A stretch of 13,106 bases of DNA from an uncultured Ilumatobacter sp. GTDB taxonomy: Bacteria; Actinomycetota; Acidimicrobiia; Acidimicrobiales; Ilumatobacteraceae. The stretch lies in NCBI GenBank assembly GCA_938049325.1, contig CALICC010000322.1, positions 1 to 13,106 of the forward strand, read 5' to 3'. Position numbers and translations under genes: made by a program. Below the pieces are notes generated by a model. That model saw only the letters and a list, made by a program, of their open reading frames with translations. It was not told the DNA's origin and searched no databases. Positions 1-6,051 of the stretch are shown in pieces (position 1 is the first letter of the stretch; every line of letters begins with the position of its first letter).

Positions 1-280
1 AGCTCGACAACCGGTCGAAGACATGACGGGCGACAAAGGTGAGGAGGAAGCCGGTCCAAAAGATGGTGATCGCCGGCACTGCCCAGCGAGGCAACGTGCG
101 GTCGGTCGAACGTCGGTCGTACGGCCGACCGGTGGACGGATCGATCGGGCGCCCGTAGTCATCGACCGGCGTGTCGCCCCGATCCTGGCCTCGGCGATCG
201 CTTCGAGGCTGCTCCGTTGACGCGTCGACGATCTCGGATCCATCCCCGTCATGGGGTTGGCGACCATCAGTCGTGCTCAC
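1..280 (-). CDS. Membrane protein N-terminus, probably AI-2E family transporter (partial)
   Basis: Reading the minus strand from the GTG at 280-278 gives 93 open codons that run off the left edge. The first 65 or so residues are hydrophilic, rich in Asp, Arg and Pro. They are followed by one clear membrane helix starting at PRWAVPAITIFWTGFLLTF, then ARHVFDRLSS at the edge. A charged N-terminal tail followed by a 'PRW..PAI..FW.G' first helix and 'VFDRL' resembles actinobacterial AI-2E family (PerM-like) transporters, which export small molecules or peptides across the inner membrane. Only the first helix is visible, so the family call is tentative, but the gene itself is well supported. The start is backed by a TACCGT -10 hexamer exactly 8 nt upstream, which suggests a leaderless transcript. 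It is divergent from the oxygenase at 385. Any membrane protein with a similar first helix is an alternative. Confidence 0.55.
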   Translation of the reverse strand, partial: MSTTDGRQPHDGDGSEIVDASTEQPRSDRRGQDRGDTPVDDYGRPIDPSTGRPYDRRSTDRTLPRWAVPAITIFWTGFLLTFVARHVFDRLSS

Positions 281-288
281 GCCTCCGG

Positions 289-294
289 ACGGTA
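289..294 (-). promoter_or_regulatory. Candidate -10 box of a leaderless promoter (TACCGT)
   Basis: The minus strand reads TACCGT, then 8 nt, then the GTG start of the left-edge membrane protein. TANNNT at this distance is the usual actinobacterial leaderless arrangement, with transcription beginning at the start codon. A GGAGG lies only 1 nt before the GTG, too close to serve as a normal ribosome binding site. No clear -35 box is visible. Confidence 0.45.
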
Positions 295-384
295 CTTCGT
301 TCTCACAGCTCGAGAGCGCCACTGGCATCTCACCAACGCACGACGGTGATCCGCGTGACAACATCACTGCATGGGTGACTCCGC

Positions 385-1263
385 ATGACCGACACGCCGG
401 GAATCCGCGAGTGGCTCGGCGAGCAGGTACGAACGCGCGTGGTCGGCCCCGACGGCGAGACTCGCCGCCTCGAGCTGTTCGACACCGACGAGCCGGGCTG
501 GTTCGACGACGACGCTCCAATCCGCCGAGTGCACGGCGACGCGTCGATGTTCGTCGGCGGCATGCGAGCGCTGTTGTTCCAGTCACTGCACCCGCTTGCG
601 ATGGCCGGAGTTGCCGAGCACTCCGACTATCGCCACGACCCGTGGGGCCGCCTTCAGCGCACCGCCGATTTCCTGGCAGCAACCACCTTCGGACCGGCGT
701 CCGCAGCGCAGGAAGCGGTCGACATCGTGCACCGCGTTCACGAGCGCGTGGTCGGCACCGCGCGCAGCGGGGAACCGTACGCGGCAAATGACCCACATCT
801 GCTTGAGTGGGTTCACACCGCCGAACTCGACAGCTTCCTCGCAGCGCACGACCGATTCGGCACCGACCCTCTCACCGGCACCGATCGTGATCGGTTCGTC
901 GAGGAGTCAGCGGTCATTGCTCGGGCCCTTGGCGTGGTCGAACCGCCGACCACCGAGCGCACGCTGCGACGTCGGCTACGTGACTACCGACCCGAACTCG
1001 GCGGGTCACCCGAAGCCCGCGATGCCGCTCGGTACCTCTTGGTGCAACCTCCGCTCCCGCTGGCAGGCCGACCGGCCTACGGAATGATCGCCGCTGCTGC
1101 AGTGTCGCTCATGCCGGCGTGGACAAGATGGCCGCTCCGCCTGCCATGGCTCCCGATCAGTGAAGCAACTGTGGGTCGAGCGCTCGGCGACGCCGTGACT
1201 CGCACGCTGCGGTGGGTCATCGATCCGCGCGATGCAAGCACCGACGCCCACGTCGATCGCTGA
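385..1263 (+). CDS. Oxygenase MpaB family protein (DUF2236)
   Basis: The 292-residue product matches the DUF2236 / MpaB-type family, whose founding member is a mycophenolic-acid pathway oxygenase and to which the rubber oxygenase Lcp is related. Visible family hallmarks are a 'GD..MFVGGMRALLFQSLHPLAMAGV' block (residues 50-75), 'DPWGRLQRTADFL..TTFG' (85-103), 'VHERVVG' (118-124) and 'YAANDPHLLEWVHTAELDSF' (132-151). The conserved His residues in 'HP' and 'WVH' are candidates for metal or haem binding by analogy with Lcp. The substrate cannot be told from sequence. There is no signal peptide; a moderately hydrophobic segment near residues 230-255 is normal for the family. The ATG at 385 is the only sensible start because a stop codon lies in frame at 376-378. 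I see no Shine-Dalgarno and no clear TANNNT box, so translation initiation is unexplained. The gene ends 22 bp from the convergent DUF1499 gene. Confidence 0.85.
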   Translation: MTDTPGIREWLGEQVRTRVVGPDGETRRLELFDTDEPGWFDDDAPIRRVHGDASMFVGGMRALLFQSLHPLAMAGVAEHSDYRHDPWGRLQRTADFLAATTFGPASAAQEAVDIVHRVHERVVGTARSGEPYAANDPHLLEWVHTAELDSFLAAHDRFGTDPLTGTDRDRFVEESAVIARALGVVEPPTTERTLRRRLRDYRPELGGSPEARDAARYLLVQPPLPLAGRPAYGMIAAAAVSLMPAWTRWPLRLPWLPISEATVGRALGDAVTRTLRWVIDPRDASTDAHVDR

Positions 1264-1285
1264 CGGCTGTCCGAGCGCCCGTTGG

Positions 1286-1783
1286 TCAGGCGAGTCGCTG
1301 AATGGTGGCGTCGATCCACTTGGTAACGCGCTTGCGGTTCACGTCGAGATCGCTCTGGCCATAGCGGGCACGAGCGTAGAAGGCGAGCGTCGACCCGCCC
1401 TCGGGCAGGTCGATGAAGCGAACCGAGTTGTAGTCGGGGAACCCGAACAGCGTGCTGCGCTGGACGTAGGTGACGTGTCCCTCGTCTGCCGATCCAGCGA
1501 GCACGTCGACAGACGTATCGTCGAGCGCCACCTGATCGAGCGCGCTCGAAACGGCTGCGGCCGATTGCGAGAACATTGGCGCCACCGCATCGCGGTCGGC
1601 GTCGCGTTCGACCGCCGCTGACGCCGGGAGCAACCGATACCAATTGGGTTTACCCGTGATCGACGCCGTCAGCGGGTCGACGTGCCATTGCGCCGGATCA
1701 CTCGGTGCTCGCCGAACGCTGACGGCGATTGCTGCGCCGATCAAGACGATGGCGACGAGGATCCAAGGAAGCACCGAAAGCAT
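1286..1783 (-). CDS. DUF1499 domain-containing membrane-anchored protein
   Basis: The 165-residue protein begins with a single hydrophobic helix (residues 5-24, LPWILVAIVLIGAAIAVSV), giving either a membrane anchor or an uncleaved signal. The rest fits DUF1499: 'HVTYVQRSTLFGFPDY' (about residues 103-118), then 'SVRFIDLPEGGSTLAFYARARYGQSDLDVNRKR' near the end, followed by 'VTKWI'. The R.GQSD..VN..R..KW signature is characteristic. The family has no established function, and members are small envelope-associated proteins in many bacteria. The ATG at 1783 is supported by the start of the helix and by a TACGGT hexamer 6 nt upstream. It lies 40 bp downstream of the YcaQ-type gene on the same strand, so it may be read from its own promoter as well as by read-through. 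Confidence 0.85.
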   Translation of the reverse strand: MLSVLPWILVAIVLIGAAIAVSVRRAPSDPAQWHVDPLTASITGKPNWYRLLPASAAVERDADRDAVAPMFSQSAAAVSSALDQVALDDTSVDVLAGSADEGHVTYVQRSTLFGFPDYNSVRFIDLPEGGSTLAFYARARYGQSDLDVNRKRVTKWIDATIQRLA

Positions 1784-1789
1784 CTGGGT

Positions 1790-1795
1790 ACCGTA
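1790..1795 (-). promoter_or_regulatory. Candidate -10 box of a leaderless promoter (TACGGT)
   Basis: The minus strand reads TACGGT, 6 nt, then the ATG of the DUF1499 gene. It sits in the 40-bp gap after the YcaQ-type gene, so the DUF1499 gene probably has its own start of transcription. There is no Shine-Dalgarno in the gap. Confidence 0.4.
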
Positions 1796-1823
1796 GACCG
1801 CCGACCCCCTCGACTGCCCAGAC

Positions 1824-3005
1824 TTAGGACGACGCCCGGCGAAGGGCCGCCATCAGGTCACCGCGAGAACCGAGCTCGATGCCGTGCCCGAGACCAAGCC
1901 AGTCGGCCATCAACCGGAGTTCGGCGACCATCTCCTGAGCCACGTCCGCTTCGGCGATTCCGGGCTCGCCGTACGCACCGATGACGAGAAGGCGCCCGTT
2001 GGCGCGATCCGCCTTGAGGTCAACGCGGCCCACCAACGAATCACCCAGCAGGAACGGCAGCACGTAGTAGCCGTACCGACGTTTGGGCTTGGGGACATAG
2101 ATCTCGATGCGGTAGTGAAATCCGAAGAGCCGCTCACCACGATCACGGAACCACACCACCGGGTCGAACGGACTGAGCAGCGCTCGAGCTCGCACCCACC
2201 GCGGCAGATGTGCGTCGGGGTGCATGTACGCCTGCTGCTTCCAACCTTCGACGGTCGCGGCAAGGAGACGACCTTCCTCGACCAACTCGTCGAGCAGCGG
2301 TCGGCAGTGCACGAGACGGTGATAGTCGGCGAGGTCGGCCGCGGTGCCGACCCCGTGATAGCTCGCCGCCAAGACCAACAGCTCCTTCTTCGCGTCGTGC
2401 TCGCTCGGCGTCGGTGCGTTCAACACGGCGTCGGGAATCACCCGCTCGGCAAGGTCATAGACCCGGGCGAAGTCGTTCGGTCGGCGCGTCGCTGCCACCT
2501 CACCGGTTCGGAACAGGTGCTCGAGCGCAAGCTTGCCGTCGTCCCAATCCCACCATTCACCCTTCGGCCGGTCGCGCATCGCCAGGTCGCTGGCCACGAG
2601 TGGGCCATCCGCGCGCAGCCGATCGAGCACCGACGCGATCAGGTCGTGTCGTTCGGCGGCGAACTCGCGCAAGCTCTTCCACCGCGGGTGCCGCTCCATC
2701 GCCCACCCGTACAGAGGACGCTGCTCGACCGGGACGTGACACGCCTCGTGCACCCAGTATTCGAACAGTTCGCCGGCGGCCGTCGCGTCGGGTATCAGCG
2801 ACCGCGGATGTGCGCCGAGGCGGGCGAACAGTGGAAGCTCCTGGCTGCGGACCAACACATTCACCGAGTCGATCTGGATGAGCCCGACGTGATCGAGCAC
2901 TTTGCGCAGGTGGCGACGATCGACGCGCCCCGCGGGTCGCTTGTTCCCGAAGCCCTGCGCGTGCAGCGCGATGCGTCGAGCCTGTGATCGAGACAGTTCG
3001 GTCAT
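1824..3005 (-). CDS. YcaQ/AlkZ-type DNA glycosylase (winged-helix, HTH_42 family)
   Basis: The 393-residue product belongs to the YcaQ/AlkZ glycosylase family (HTH_42 superfamily), which excises alkylated bases and unhooks DNA interstrand crosslinks. It opens with 'LSRSQARRIALHAQGF', the usual family start. The catalytic Q-x-D motif appears as Q44-I-D46 in 'GLIQIDSVNVLVRSQELPLFARLG', the form found in the YcaQ branch rather than the Q-x-Q of AlkZ. Further hallmarks are 'FEYWVHEACHVP' and a C-terminal 'ALLSPFDPVVWFRDRGERLFGFHYRIEIYVP.PKRRYGYYVLPFL.G..LVGRVDLK' block. The length is normal. The start is uncertain: a TTG at 3026 would add 7 residues, but the ATG at 3005 gives the canonical N-terminus. 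The coding region begins 21 bp after the stop of the M15 peptidase gene, so the two may be co-transcribed. The product should be cytoplasmic and is functionally unrelated to that neighbour. Confidence 0.9.
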   Translation of the reverse strand: MTELSRSQARRIALHAQGFGNKRPAGRVDRRHLRKVLDHVGLIQIDSVNVLVRSQELPLFARLGAHPRSLIPDATAAGELFEYWVHEACHVPVEQRPLYGWAMERHPRWKSLREFAAERHDLIASVLDRLRADGPLVASDLAMRDRPKGEWWDWDDGKLALEHLFRTGEVAATRRPNDFARVYDLAERVIPDAVLNAPTPSEHDAKKELLVLAASYHGVGTAADLADYHRLVHCRPLLDELVEEGRLLAATVEGWKQQAYMHPDAHLPRWVRARALLSPFDPVVWFRDRGERLFGFHYRIEIYVPKPKRRYGYYVLPFLLGDSLVGRVDLKADRANGRLLVIGAYGEPGIAEADVAQEMVAELRLMADWLGLGHGIELGSRGDLMAALRRASS

Positions 3006-3026
3006 GGCGTGCGCATCATGCCGCAA

Positions 3027-4799
3027 TCAGCGGCCGTCGACCGACCAGTGCCAGCGTTCCTTCGGGAAGTTGAAGAAGCCATAGGTCGCCGCGTTGTCAG
3101 CCAGCCAGTCGAACTGCAGCGGCGAGAGCGACGTCGGGTTGCCGATGCTGTATCCGTTGTAGAAGTCGACCGCTCCGCCACGTTCGTGGTTGGAGTAGCC
3201 GGGCCGGGCTGTCGGGGGCGAGCATTGACTCGACGGCATCTGGTAGATCGCGTAGTTGGAACTGCCGCAATGGGCGATGCGCAGATTGATCTGCGACTGC
3301 GCGGTGCGATAGCCCCAGCCACACAGCCGGCGACCATCGGCGTCGGCGGCAACCAGCATTGCCTCGAGGTTCGCCTTGAGCGTCTGCTCGATGCTGATGG
3401 TGCAACCACCGGGCCCGTTCGCGATCACGTACGTCCCCTGGTGCGCGCCGGGCAAGCCGCCGGGAGGAGGCGGCGGCGGAGGATCGAGCGGAATGTCGAT
3501 GCCATCGCACACTGCGTTGGCCACCGCTTGGCCCTCGACACCCGCATGCATGCCATCGGCCATCGCCACCATGCCGGCGGGCGTGAGTGACGAGCCTTGC
3601 TCTGTGGCGATCCCGGTCCAGTAGGCCCGACCACCGGGATCGGACTCGCGACCGACGATGACGCGATACGCGCTGTCGACGAGTTCACCGGGCGTGATGC
3701 CCGCCTGGAAGGTGATGGCTTCGGGAGCGACCAGCATGAATCGCTGCACCACATTGACCTGGGCGATACATGCCGAGAGCGTCGCTGTGTCGCGGATCAG
3801 ACCGGTCCAATAGGCACGCCCCCCAGCGTCGCCGGCGCGACCGTAGAACTCGTTGTACGCGAGCTCGACCAGGATCTCCGGTGCCTCGAGCAAACGGCAG
3901 AGCTCGGTGGAGCGGTCGACGTACTCGAACGACGATCCGAAGGCGTCATACACCTCGTCGATACCGACGTCGCCGACAACGCCGGTCCAGTAGGCAAGTC
4001 CCTCGGCGTCGCTTCCACGTCCGAGGAAGACCTGATACGTGCTTTCGAGTAGCTGGGTGGTGGTTCGCGTCGCTCGGTACGCCAGGCCCTCTGGACCTCG
4101 ACCCGCGTTGTACACCAGCGACGCGAGCGCCGTGGTGCAGTCGACGGTCCCTTCGGCTGACGTGATCAGGCCGGTCCAGTATGCGCGACCCGAGGCGTCC
4201 GATGCCCGACCCAAGAACTGCTGATAGACGGCCTCGACGAAAGCGCGGATCTCGTTCGGCACGACGTCGTCGACGCTCTCACAGTCGACGGTCGTTTCGC
4301 CGTTGCTGCACCGATCGGTGCCTGTTCCACCGACGATCGTGTCGAAGCCGGCTCCGCCGACGATTCGGTCGCCGCCGGGTCCGCCGTCGATGTAGGTGGT
4401 GACGTTGTCTTTGACGTACACCTCGTCGTTGCCTGATCCGGCGTTGACCACGATCGTGCCACCTGTGTTCAGCACGGTGCTGTTGACACAGATGATGTCG
4501 TCACCACCGAGCCCATTGAACGTGACCGGACCGTTGGCGATTACCACGACGTCGTCACCCGCGGTGCCGGAGTACGTCGATCCGCCCGCCGGGTCGGCGT
4601 ACGGCGCTGGGATCACACCCGGTTCGGACCAGCCGACGCCGATGGTTGCGACCTGGCCGTTACACAGCGAGAAGTCCGGGCGGTCGAGCACTGCACCGGG
4701 GTCGTATTCGCACGACGCTGCCACGAACGAGAACGCGGCCACGATCGAAAGTTGCCGGACGAGGCGCGTGCGTCGTCTCGTGCTGATAGGTGCAGACAT
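3027..4799 (-). CDS. Secreted M15/VanY-type D,D-carboxypeptidase with RTX-like and four DUF4214 repeats
   Basis: A 590-residue multidomain envelope protein. Residues 1-30 form a signal sequence (RRRTRLVRQ, then a hydrophobic stretch) ending AASC, a weak lipobox with Cys30. Residues about 69-165 contain glycine/aspartate RTX-like nonapeptides (GGxGxDxxx), three of them consecutive, a calcium-binding fold. Four DUF4214 repeats follow (about 184-244, 246-305, 305-367, 368-420), each with Y....GR..D..G..YW. Seven prolines (440-446) lead into an M15B VanY-like domain (about 453-590). That domain shows the 'YRTAQSQ' motif (Arg498), 'SNHERGGAVDF' with probable zinc ligands His538 and Asp545, and 'KERWHW' with catalytic Glu581 and zinc ligand His584. 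Four cysteines in it may form disulfides. The family trims the terminal D-Ala of peptidoglycan stems. All catalytic residues are present, so it is probably active. ATG 4799 has a good Shine-Dalgarno, while the upstream TTG 4877 would precede the signal peptide with 26 implausible residues. Confidence 0.88.
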   Translation of the reverse strand: MSAPISTRRRTRLVRQLSIVAAFSFVAASCEYDPGAVLDRPDFSLCNGQVATIGVGWSEPGVIPAPYADPAGGSTYSGTAGDDVVVIANGPVTFNGLGGDDIICVNSTVLNTGGTIVVNAGSGNDEVYVKDNVTTYIDGGPGGDRIVGGAGFDTIVGGTGTDRCSNGETTVDCESVDDVVPNEIRAFVEAVYQQFLGRASDASGRAYWTGLITSAEGTVDCTTALASLVYNAGRGPEGLAYRATRTTTQLLESTYQVFLGRGSDAEGLAYWTGVVGDVGIDEVYDAFGSSFEYVDRSTELCRLLEAPEILVELAYNEFYGRAGDAGGRAYWTGLIRDTATLSACIAQVNVVQRFMLVAPEAITFQAGITPGELVDSAYRVIVGRESDPGGRAYWTGIATEQGSSLTPAGMVAMADGMHAGVEGQAVANAVCDGIDIPLDPPPPPPPGGLPGAHQGTYVIANGPGGCTISIEQTLKANLEAMLVAADADGRRLCGWGYRTAQSQINLRIAHCGSSNYAIYQMPSSQCSPPTARPGYSNHERGGAVDFYNGYSIGNPTSLSPLQFDWLADNAATYGFFNFPKERWHWSVDGR

Positions 4800-4805
4800 G
4801 ACTGG

Positions 4806-4813
4806 TTCCCCTT
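4806..4813 (-). promoter_or_regulatory. Ribosome binding site deciding the M15 peptidase start (AAGGGGAA)
   Basis: The minus strand reads AAGGGGAA followed by 6 nt and the ATG at 4799. This supports the shorter start, which begins just before the signal peptide. Confidence 0.6.
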
Positions 4814-4817
4814 GAGT

Positions 4818-4849
4818 TCGCTGCGACCGGCGGTCACCGATCGCAGCGA
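4818..4849 (-). repeat. Inverted repeat (9-bp arms) in the leader of the M15 peptidase gene
   Basis: The arms TCGCTGCGA and TCGCAGCGA (4818-4826 and 4841-4849) are perfect reverse complements separated by 14 nt. The spacer contains a smaller dyad, CGGTCACCG (4831-4839). In RNA this would be a strong hairpin ending 4 nt before the ribosome binding site; in DNA it could be an operator. There is no T-run, so it is not a standard terminator for the cyclophilin gene upstream. A TTGACA hexamer at 4872-4877 (minus strand) could be a -35 box, but I see no matching -10. Confidence 0.5.
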
Positions 4850-4951
4850 GGCTGCCACTGCTCGTGGGCTGTGTCAACCTTTCGTCAAGGAGTCATCGCC
4901 AGCCGCGCCGATCGAGTCGCCGTCGGCGGCACGGGCAGACGGAGCTCGCGA

Positions 4952-5509
4952 TCAGTCGGCTTCGGTGATGGTGACGCCGTTGATCACGACGTCGGTCTTC
5001 GGGCGATCGCCGCGAGCGGTCGGCACGTTCTGCATGGTCTCGAGCACGTCGAGACCCTTCACGATCTGACCGAAGAGGCTGTACTGCGGCGGCAGGCCGA
5101 CACCCGAGGCGCCGGAGACCAAGAAGAACTGGCTGCCGTTGGTGTTCGGGCCGGCGTTGGCCATCGCGACGGAGCCGATCTGGTACTCGCGAGGCTTGGG
5201 CAGTTCGTCTTCGAATTTGTAGCCGGGGCCGCCGGTGCCGGTGCCGGTGGGGTCTCCGCCCTGGCACATGAAGCCGTTGATGATGCGGTGGAAGATGACA
5301 CCGTCGTAGTAGTGATTCAACGCCAGGAACACGAAGTTGTTGACGGTCTTGGGCGCCTTGACGGCATCGAGCGCGATGACGATCTCACCGAGGCTCGTAT
5401 CCATCGTTGCGGTGTAGCGCTTGGACGTGTCGATACCCATCTCCGGAGGTCCGGAGAACTTCTGTGACTTCGGGGCGGAACCATCAAAGGGCGGGAAAGC
5501 TGTAGCCAT
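4952..5509 (-). CDS. Peptidyl-prolyl cis-trans isomerase, cyclophilin type
   Basis: The 185-residue cyclophilin catalyses proline cis-trans isomerisation during protein folding. The core runs from 'YTATMDTSLGEIVIALD' (about residue 32) to the C-terminus. It shows the catalytic 'FHRIINGFMCQGGDPTGTGTGGPGY' block with Arg75, 'MANAGPNTNGSQFFLV' (residues 116-131) and 'LFGQIVKGLDVLE'. Residues 1-31 are a short hydrophilic extension ending 'SGPPEMGIDTSK', common in Acidimicrobiia homologues from memory. There is no signal peptide, so it is cytoplasmic. The ATG at 5509 is chosen because a TACCCT -10 hexamer lies exactly 8 nt upstream and there is no Shine-Dalgarno; reading further upstream gives arginine-rich sequence that looks non-coding. 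The gene is divergent from the small membrane protein at 5610. Its 3' end is followed by a 152-bp gap before the M15 peptidase on the same strand. Confidence 0.93.
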   Translation of the reverse strand: MATAFPPFDGSAPKSQKFSGPPEMGIDTSKRYTATMDTSLGEIVIALDAVKAPKTVNNFVFLALNHYYDGVIFHRIINGFMCQGGDPTGTGTGGPGYKFEDELPKPREYQIGSVAMANAGPNTNGSQFFLVSGASGVGLPPQYSLFGQIVKGLDVLETMQNVPTARGDRPKTDVVINGVTITEAD

Positions 5510-5517
5510 GGCGCCGC

Positions 5518-5523
5518 AGGGTA
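5518..5523 (-). promoter_or_regulatory. Candidate -10 box of a leaderless promoter (TACCCT) for the cyclophilin
   Basis: The minus strand reads TACCCT, 8 nt, then ATG at 5509. The spacing equals that seen for the genes starting at 280 and 5610. No Shine-Dalgarno lies between box and start. Confidence 0.45.
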
Positions 5524-5595
5524 GCGGTGGAATGCTCGCGACCCAGGTCGCGCAGGAGCGTCGCGGACGTGCGGGACGGGTCCGCCGCCATTCAC

Positions 5596-5601
5596 TACGA
5601 T
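5596..5601 (+). promoter_or_regulatory. Candidate -10 box of a leaderless promoter (TACGAT)
   Basis: TACGAT is followed by 8 nt and the GTG at 5610, where transcription would begin. It faces away from the cyclophilin promoter in a 100-bp divergent gap. No -35 match is obvious. Confidence 0.5.
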
Positions 5602-5609
5602 TCGCTGTC

Positions 5610-6035
5610 GTGCAACGCAAGTCAGGCATCGTCGTTGCGTGCATCGTGCTCGTCGGCGGCGGACTACTCGGCCGTGGTCTCGTCGTGGGCCGGTTCACGG
5701 TCGAGTATTGGTCCGAGCGGCCCGAGCAAGTCGCGCTCGTCGTCGTCATGATCTTGGCAGCGCTCATCACCGCCGTGGTCGTCCGTCGCAGACATACCCT
5801 CGCCGAGCGCAAACGGAGGTTCGCGACCGCGACGCGCGACGGTGCGTCGACGCTCAGCGCCGACCGCGGGGCCGCATGGACCTCCGGCGTCGATGCACGA
5901 CGAGCTCTGAGCAAACCCGGAGCGGGTGTTCCCACGCCCCCGGATGTTCCCGAGGCCGGCCTCATGCCGCCACCGAGCACGTCGGCGCCGATCGAACCCA
6001 GCAGCGACCAGCTGCTGCCGCCTCCGTCCCCCTAG
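5610..6035 (+). CDS. Small two-helix membrane protein of unknown function
   Basis: I do not recognise this 141-residue protein. From the GTG start it has a short basic N-terminus (QRK), a first hydrophobic helix at about residues 6-27 (SGIVVACIVLVGGGLLGRGL) and a short extracytoplasmic loop (FTVEYWSERPEQ). A second helix follows at about 41-58 (VALVVVMILAALITAVVV), then a basic stop-transfer RRRHTLAERKRR. The tail (about 60-141) is hydrophilic, becomes proline/serine-rich at the end (VPTPPDVPEAG, LLPPPSP) and is probably disordered in the cytoplasm. The GTG at 5610 is favoured because the helix begins immediately after it and a TACGAT box sits 8 nt upstream; a longer reading from 5421 would overlap the divergent cyclophilin gene. 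It is convergent with the binding-protein gene, with 16 bp between the stops and no terminator visible. Confidence 0.65.
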   Translation: MQRKSGIVVACIVLVGGGLLGRGLVVGRFTVEYWSERPEQVALVVVMILAALITAVVVRRRHTLAERKRRFATATRDGASTLSADRGAAWTSGVDARRALSKPGAGVPTPPDVPEAGLMPPPSTSAPIEPSSDQLLPPPSP

Positions 6036-6051
6036 GGCCGGCGCGGGATCG

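Noticed and set aside
1884..2987. Long plus-strand open frame opposite the YcaQ-type gene
   Set aside because: It is the antisense shadow of a well-matched glycosylase gene in high-GC DNA and shows no family motifs.
3600..4190. Recurring CCGGTCCARTA DNA motif as a non-coding repeat array
   Set aside because: It is explained by the repeated coding of the Tyr-Trp-Thr-Gly segment in the four DUF4214 repeats.
4804..4811. GGGGAACC in the leader of the M15 peptidase gene, recalling part of the c-di-AMP (ydaO) riboswitch that often precedes actinobacterial wall hydrolases
   Set aside because: It coincides with the ribosome binding site, and I do not see the other conserved parts of that riboswitch in the 152-bp leader.
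4872..4877. Minus-strand TTGACA as a -35 box for the M15 peptidase gene
   Set aside because: No acceptable -10 hexamer lies 16-18 nt downstream, so a promoter cannot be claimed.
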